Assembly: GCF_020268605.1 (NCBI RefSeq)
Contig: NZ_CP084222.1
Span: forward strand, 124,001 to 188,000
Direction of reading: 5' to 3'
DNA from: Arsenophonus apicola
GTDB lineage: Bacteria > Pseudomonadota > Gammaproteobacteria > Enterobacterales > Enterobacteriaceae
Length of the DNA stretch: 64,000 nucleotides
Positions 63,441 through 64,000 of the stretch are shown here, piece after piece. Position 1 is the stretch's first letter. Each line of letters starts with the position of its first letter. The notes beneath the pieces are model-generated. The model was not told the origin of the DNA and did not search any database. It was given only the letters and a program-made list of their open reading frames with translations. Made by a program: the position numbers and the translations under genes.

Positions 63441-64000
63441 CTAAGACATACCAAATTCTTTCAACTTACGAGTAAGAGTATTTCTCCCCCAGCCGAGTAA
63501 ACGAGCAGCCTCTTGTTTATGACCTTTGGTATAGGTTAAAGCACATTCAAGCATGGTACGTTCAATCTGCGGCAAAACTTCCTGTAGTAAATGGTGTTTA
63601 TTATTTTCGAGCGCGGTTTTTGTCCAATTAGCCAACGGATCAAGCCATTTTTTGTTATTTGTCGCTAGTGTCTTTTTAGGTGAATAAAGAAATTGTTGAT
63701 TTTGTTGCAAATCACTTGGCAGATCTTGCGGCAATATCTCTTGGCTGGAAGACATCACGGTAAGCCAGCGACAGACATTTTCTAACTGGCGCACATTACC
63801 TGACCAAGGTAAAGACATTAAGATGGTTTCGGTCTGTGGCGCCAAAATCTTGCTTTCCACACCAAGTTGTTGCGCTGTCTGGTGGAGGAAATGGCGGGCT
63901 AAAAGCGGAATATCTTCAGACCGTTCACGCAATGGTGGGAGAGGAATGCGGATGACATTGAGGCGATGAAAAAGATCTTCTCTAAATTTGCCTTCTTGTA
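63441..64000 (-). CDS. glnG: Nitrogen regulator NtrC (GlnG), C-terminal part (start beyond window)
   Basis: About 186 residues of the 3' end; open to the window edge. End of the AAA+ sigma54-activator domain: KFREDLFHRLNVIRIPLPPL, RERSEDIPLLARHFLHQTAQ, PWSGNVRQLENVCRWLTVMS; then the Fis-type DNA-binding helix-turn-helix HKQEAARLLGWGRNTLTRKL-KEFGMS. Activates glnA and nitrogen genes when phosphorylated by NtrB. The hemN-glnG neighbourhood is as in E. coli. Confidence 0.96.
   Translation of the reverse strand, partial: QEGKFREDLFHRLNVIRIPLPPLRERSEDIPLLARHFLHQTAQQLGVESKILAPQTETILMSLPWSGNVRQLENVCRWLTVMSSSQEILPQDLPSDLQQNQQFLYSPKKTLATNNKKWLDPLANWTKTALENNKHHLLQEVLPQIERTMLECALTYTKGHKQEAARLLGWGRNTLTRKLKEFGMS

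Noticed and set aside
1..64000. CRISPR arrays, tRNA or rRNA genes, prophage
   Set aside because: No regularly spaced direct repeats, no clover-leaf or rRNA-like sequence and no phage genes were recognised by eye.

Overview
The window looks like a chromosomal segment of an AT-rich enterobacterium. Nearly every housekeeping protein reads as a close relative of its Escherichia coli counterpart. A polysaccharide (O-antigen-type) cluster abuts trmL/yibK, which from my knowledge is where Providencia and related Morganellaceae keep their O-antigen locus. Low GC, an insertion sequence inside a gene, and several single-lesion pseudogenes (radC, feoB, gntX, dinD, a membrane prenyltransferase-like gene) suggest a host-associated lineage, for example Arsenophonus-like. 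The genus is inference, not proof.

Layout. 1-3719: end of an O-antigen or surface-polysaccharide cluster (glycosyltransferase end, HAD phosphatase, frameshifted UbiA-like membrane protein, glf, NAD epimerase). 3810-9783: trmL, then cysE-gpsA-secB and yibN on the minus strand, then envC-yibQ. 10072-24203: LPS inner and outer core (hldD-waaF-waaC, a GT39/ArnT-like membrane transferase, waaA, coaD, mutM, waaL, two GT8 transferases, waaP-waaG-waaQ). 25021-31410: rpmG-rpmB, radC broken by an amber codon, coaBC-dut, slmA, rph-pyrE, yicC. 31411-34951: a gene-poor stretch with a decayed dinD, an orphan structured transcript candidate, and a convergent luxR/luxI quorum-sensing pair. 34952-46723: pfkA, glpD, glpEGR, nfuA, gntX split by an IS200/IS605-family element, bioH, feoABC with feoB broken by an amber codon. 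47032-52213: tex, greB, ompR-envZ. 52352-57006: PhoB-box-driven pstSCAB-phoU. 57166-61107: a polar amino acid ABC transporter without its ATPase, and an adenine permease. 61276-64000: yihI, hemN and the 3' part of glnG.

How parts fit together. The left cluster makes a polymer containing a furanose sugar (Glf makes UDP-galactofuranose). The core genes build the LPS acceptor and WaaL joins polymer to core. Phosphate uptake sits under a recognisable PhoB site and iron(II) uptake under a Fur site, but feoB is interrupted, so iron(II) uptake by this route is doubtful. The most distinctive accessory system is the AHL synthase/receptor pair, with an operator-like palindrome overlapping the luxR -35 and an 8-bp palindrome centred at about -42.5 of a predicted luxI promoter.

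Starts were moved from the longest reading frame to a supported internal start for yibQ, waaA, coaD, mutM, waaL, one GT8, waaP, dut, slmA, glpR, nfuA, feoA, ompR, pstA, pstB, the substrate-binding protein, yihI and hemN. Comparisons with E. coli lengths and gene order are from memory. No database search was run.
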